From an uncultured Clostridia bacterium (lineage in GTDB: Bacteria; Bacillota; Clostridia; TANB77; CAG-508), in NCBI GenBank assembly GCA_944392445.1, contig CALXWT010000014.1, positions 1-36,254 on the forward strand: DNA of 36,254 bases, read 5' to 3'. The position numbers and the translations under genes are program-made. Below the pieces are notes generated by a model. That model ran no database searches and was not told the DNA's origin. It saw nothing but the letters and a program-made list of their open reading frames with translations. Below, one piece after another: positions 33,650 to 36,254 of this stretch; position 1 is the stretch's first letter, and each line of letters starts with the position of its first letter.

Positions 33650-34761
33650 TGAATTACAATAAACTTGGAAATTTTGAAGCGATTTGTTTAATTGTGGTTT
33701 TATTCATAAATCATCTTGTTTTAAATTTGCCACAAATGATATTAGATAATTCAAAAAATGCTTCTATATTAAATTGTATATATATTTTAGCACTTGTACT
33801 TATTTTTGTATTGTTAATTGTAAAACTTTTAAAAAATTTTGCCGGTTTAGACATAATTGATATATCTGAATACTTAGGAGGAAAATTCTTACAAGTTTTA
33901 ATTGGAATTCTTTGCATAATCTATTTGCTTATAGAATCTTCTTTTTTAACTAGAATGTTTTCTAAAAATTTATTTTTAGCATATTTTAATGACTACCCTA
34001 TTTCATTTATAGTTTTCCTTTTTTTGTTTGTCGTAGTTGTTGCAAATTTAATGGGGAAAAAGTCCATTATAAAAACTAATACTATAATTGTTCCTATTGC
34101 TCTATTCAGCATATTATTTACCTTTATATTTGTTGCAGATTTGCTTAGGGTAGAACGTTCTCTTCCTATTTTAGCAGATGGAGCATCGACCATATTCTTA
34201 ACTGGAGCAAGTAACATATTTGCATTTAATGGATTATTCTTCTTGTTTTTCATTTCTCCATTACTAAATAAAAAAGAAGATATGCCGAAAATAGCGTATT
34301 CTTCTACTTTAATATGTGGCATATTTTTAATTTTATCAATAATGGCATTAGTTTTTGCTTTTTCTGATATATATTCTGTTGTTAGAATATCGCCACTTTA
34401 TTTTATAATTATCAATAGCAAACTTAGCAGTTTTTTAGAAAGACCGGAAATTATATTTATATTTATTTGGACTTTAAGTCTTATGTCATTTTTAAGTATA
34501 GCTGTAATGTTTATTTTAAATATATTTAAGAAAATGACAAATATGAAAGAAGTTAAAACTCTGTCTGTAGCTGTTTGTACCATTATTTTTACTCTCTCTT
34601 TGCTAATAGATAATGTTTTTACATTAGAAAAGGTAGCAAATGCTTTTTATAAATATGGCACTCTGGTGCTTGTTTTTGGAATATTTACTTTAGTGCTAAT
34701 AGGTGCAAATATTAAAAAAAGGATGTTAGAGAAAAAACAAAATATTAACTACAAAGAATAG
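33649..34761 (+). CDS. Spore germination receptor subunit B (GerAB/ArcD/ProY transporter family)
   Basis: Integral membrane B-subunit thought to bind the nutrient germinant. The 370 residues contain about ten hydrophobic segments and the usual start with YNKLGNFEAICLIVVLF. A longer frame begins at 33637, but GGAGG sits just before the ATG at 33649, which overlaps the A-subunit stop, so coupled translation is clear. The polar loop VADLLRVERSLPILADG corresponds to the conserved middle of the family. The A-B-C order is the standard ger operon layout. Confidence 0.93.
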   Translation: MNYNKLGNFEAICLIVVLFINHLVLNLPQMILDNSKNASILNCIYILALVLIFVLLIVKLLKNFAGLDIIDISEYLGGKFLQVLIGILCIIYLLIESSFLTRMFSKNLFLAYFNDYPISFIVFLFLFVVVVANLMGKKSIIKTNTIIVPIALFSILFTFIFVADLLRVERSLPILADGASTIFLTGASNIFAFNGLFFLFFISPLLNKKEDMPKIAYSSTLICGIFLILSIMALVFAFSDIYSVVRISPLYFIIINSKLSSFLERPEIIFIFIWTLSLMSFLSIAVMFILNIFKKMTNMKEVKTLSVAVCTIIFTLSLLIDNVFTLEKVANAFYKYGTLVLVFGIFTLVLIGANIKKRMLEKKQNINYKE

Positions 34762-34832
34762 TGTTTTTACTTTTTTTGTAGTATTTAACACCAGGGCAAT
34801 AAGACTCAAATAAGCTAAAAAAGGAGGTTCTT

Positions 34833-36083
34833 ATGAATTATAAGGTACGTAAAGCATTTGCAATTTTTATACTAACTTTGCTAATACTAGTTGCAACTAC
34901 AAGTTATTATGGTATACGTGGTATAGACAATCTTGCTTATGTTGTTGCTATTGGCATTGATGTTGGCACTAATGAAAATTTATTACTTAGCCTTCAAATT
35001 TCTTTGCCGAATGGTGGCGAATCATCTGGCAGTTCTTCTCAGTCTACATCTGTGGTTGTAGAATCTGTTGAGTGTTCTTCTATAAATACTGGTATAGCTT
35101 TGTTTAACAGTTACCTAGGTAAAGAAATAAATTTGTCACATTGTAAAGTACTTGTTATTTCAGAAGAATTTGCAACACAAGGGGTTAGTGAAGTATTATA
35201 TACTCTTACGAATGAAATACAATTTAGAACTACTTCTAATATAATAATAAGTAAATGTGATGCAAAATCGTATCTAGAGTATTCCGCTCCTCTTCTAGAC
35301 AAAGTTTCTGCAAGATATTATGAAATTGCTCCTACCTCTAGTGAATATACCGGCTACACAGAGAGTATAACTTGTAATGAATTTTTATCAGCAATTAGTA
35401 ATAATTTTTCTAGTCCGGTAGCCATACTTGGTTCTATAAATTCAGAAGCTACCCAAACTCAAGACTTAGCCTCTTCTGAAGTTACTTCTCATTATACGGC
35501 TGGTCAAACTCCTATATCTCCCAAAAACGATGGTGTAGAAACTATGGGACTTGCAGTTTTTAATGACGACAAACTAGTTGGTGAATTAAATGGTTTTGAA
35601 TCTATTTGTCATCTTATAATATCTAACAAATTAAAGAATGCTCAAATACGAGTTCCAAGTCCTATTGAAGAATTGGATTTCATAGATTTATACATTGAGT
35701 TGGGTAATGACACAAAAAATTCTGTATATTTAGTTAATAATACACCATATATAACTTCTAAGATTAAAGTCACCGCAAAAATGCAATCTATGAACAAAAA
35801 CATTAACCTATTAGATGAAGATTTAGTTAATAAAATTGAAACTTCTGCTGAAACATATTTAAAGGAAAATATAATGAACTATTTATATAAAACTTCTAAA
35901 GAATTTGATGCTGACATTGATAGTTTTGGATTATATGCTTCTAAATATTTCTCCACAAACCAAGAGTGGGAAAATTATAATTGGATACATCACTATAAAG
36001 GTGCATATTTTGATGTAGAACTTGATATAAATTTACGTTCAAGTTATTTACTAACTTCTACTGATGGAGGAAATGATGAATAA
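34833..36083 (+). CDS. Spore germination receptor subunit C (GerAC family) lacking a lipobox
   Basis: Extracytoplasmic C-subunit, 416 residues. The family pattern is clear: GIDNLAYVVAIGID after the signal segment, INLSHCKVLVISEEFATQGVSEVLYTL, then the late region ETYLKENIMNYLYKTSKEFDADIDSFGLYASKYF. GerAC proteins are normally lipoproteins with LSGC at the end of the signal peptide. Here the corresponding stretch reads LVATTSYYGIRG with no cysteine, so the protein would be held by an uncleaved anchor or released. AAAGGAGG precedes the ATG. It lies 71 bp after the B gene. Confidence 0.92.
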   Translation: MNYKVRKAFAIFILTLLILVATTSYYGIRGIDNLAYVVAIGIDVGTNENLLLSLQISLPNGGESSGSSSQSTSVVVESVECSSINTGIALFNSYLGKEINLSHCKVLVISEEFATQGVSEVLYTLTNEIQFRTTSNIIISKCDAKSYLEYSAPLLDKVSARYYEIAPTSSEYTGYTESITCNEFLSAISNNFSSPVAILGSINSEATQTQDLASSEVTSHYTAGQTPISPKNDGVETMGLAVFNDDKLVGELNGFESICHLIISNKLKNAQIRVPSPIEELDFIDLYIELGNDTKNSVYLVNNTPYITSKIKVTAKMQSMNKNINLLDEDLVNKIETSAETYLKENIMNYLYKTSKEFDADIDSFGLYASKYFSTNQEWENYNWIHHYKGAYFDVELDINLRSSYLLTSTDGGNDE

Positions 36084-36120
36084 TTAGAATATACACTAGT
36101 GCGATAGGAGGATTGGTTTT

Positions 36121-36254
36121 ATGAACATTGTAATTTTCTTTACTTGCATTTATGCTTTTTTAGAAACTGCAATTAGCGGGTATTTTGAATATAAGGAAAA
36201 TAAGTTTGTTGGAATTTTGCTATATTTAATTGCTGTATTTTGTTTAGTAGTGCC
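36121..36254 (+). CDS. Start of a small membrane protein gene, possible fourth ger subunit (partial)
   Basis: The frame opens with ATG after GGAGG and runs off the window end at 44 complete codons. The visible part has two hydrophobic segments (about 2-18 and 29-44) split by a charged turn (EYKENK). It follows the C gene by 37 bp in the same orientation. Small two-segment D proteins accompany some ger operons, so it may be one, but the rest of the gene is not visible. Confidence 0.6.
   Translation, partial: MNIVIFFTCIYAFLETAISGYFEYKENKFVGILLYLIAVFCLVV

Overview
The window comes from a very AT-rich, endospore-forming Firmicute, most likely an uncultured low-GC member of Clostridia. The evidence is the spore gene set (cotJA-cotJB-cotJC, ytxC, spoIVA, a gerA-type receptor operon), the purine-rich Shine-Dalgarno sites, TTGACA/TATAAT-type promoters and an ileS T-box leader. 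The genus cannot be named from sequence alone.

Layout. From 1 to about 6.5 kb everything reads leftward: sua5/tsaC, a small putative metal-dependent hydrolase, fruK, fruA, ptsH, ptsI and a tRNA-Leu(UAG). FruK and FruA with the general PTS proteins HPr and Enzyme I make a complete fructose uptake and phosphorylation cassette. From 7.0 to 8.4 kb cotJA-cotJB-cotJC reads rightward and ends in a clear terminator. From 8.57 to 10.68 kb lies a leftward gene for an unusual 704-residue protein: six tandem 75-residue helix-turn-helix modules joined to a sigma-factor-like C-terminal part. From 11.2 to 29.0 kb, all leftward, are pyk, a family 2 glycosyltransferase, ytxC, a rhodanese, secF, secD, an HD-domain protein, a TIGR04086 membrane protein, a WG-repeat protein, tgt, queA, a membrane-anchored HExxH protein, ileS with its T-box, and glmU. 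From 29.2 to 36.25 kb spoIVA and a ger operon (A, B, C and the start of a fourth small membrane gene) read rightward, with one leftward anchored hypothetical gene between them.

Two things stand out. First, the modular HTH/sigma-like protein: its modules are almost identical, yet their differences cluster in the predicted DNA-recognition helix, and two neighbouring modules differ at only one base in 225. This is the best candidate here for an undescribed modular DNA-binding system. Second, the intergenic spaces hold several families of long palindromic elements. One composite family (three copies, plus a short palindrome-only relative between ptsH and fruA) brackets the modular gene in opposite orientations. 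A second family has two recognisable copies 12 kb apart. A third type has arms that can fold alone or pair with each other. No transposase, CRISPR array, phage gene or rRNA was seen. Family assignments rest on recalled motifs and no database search was run.
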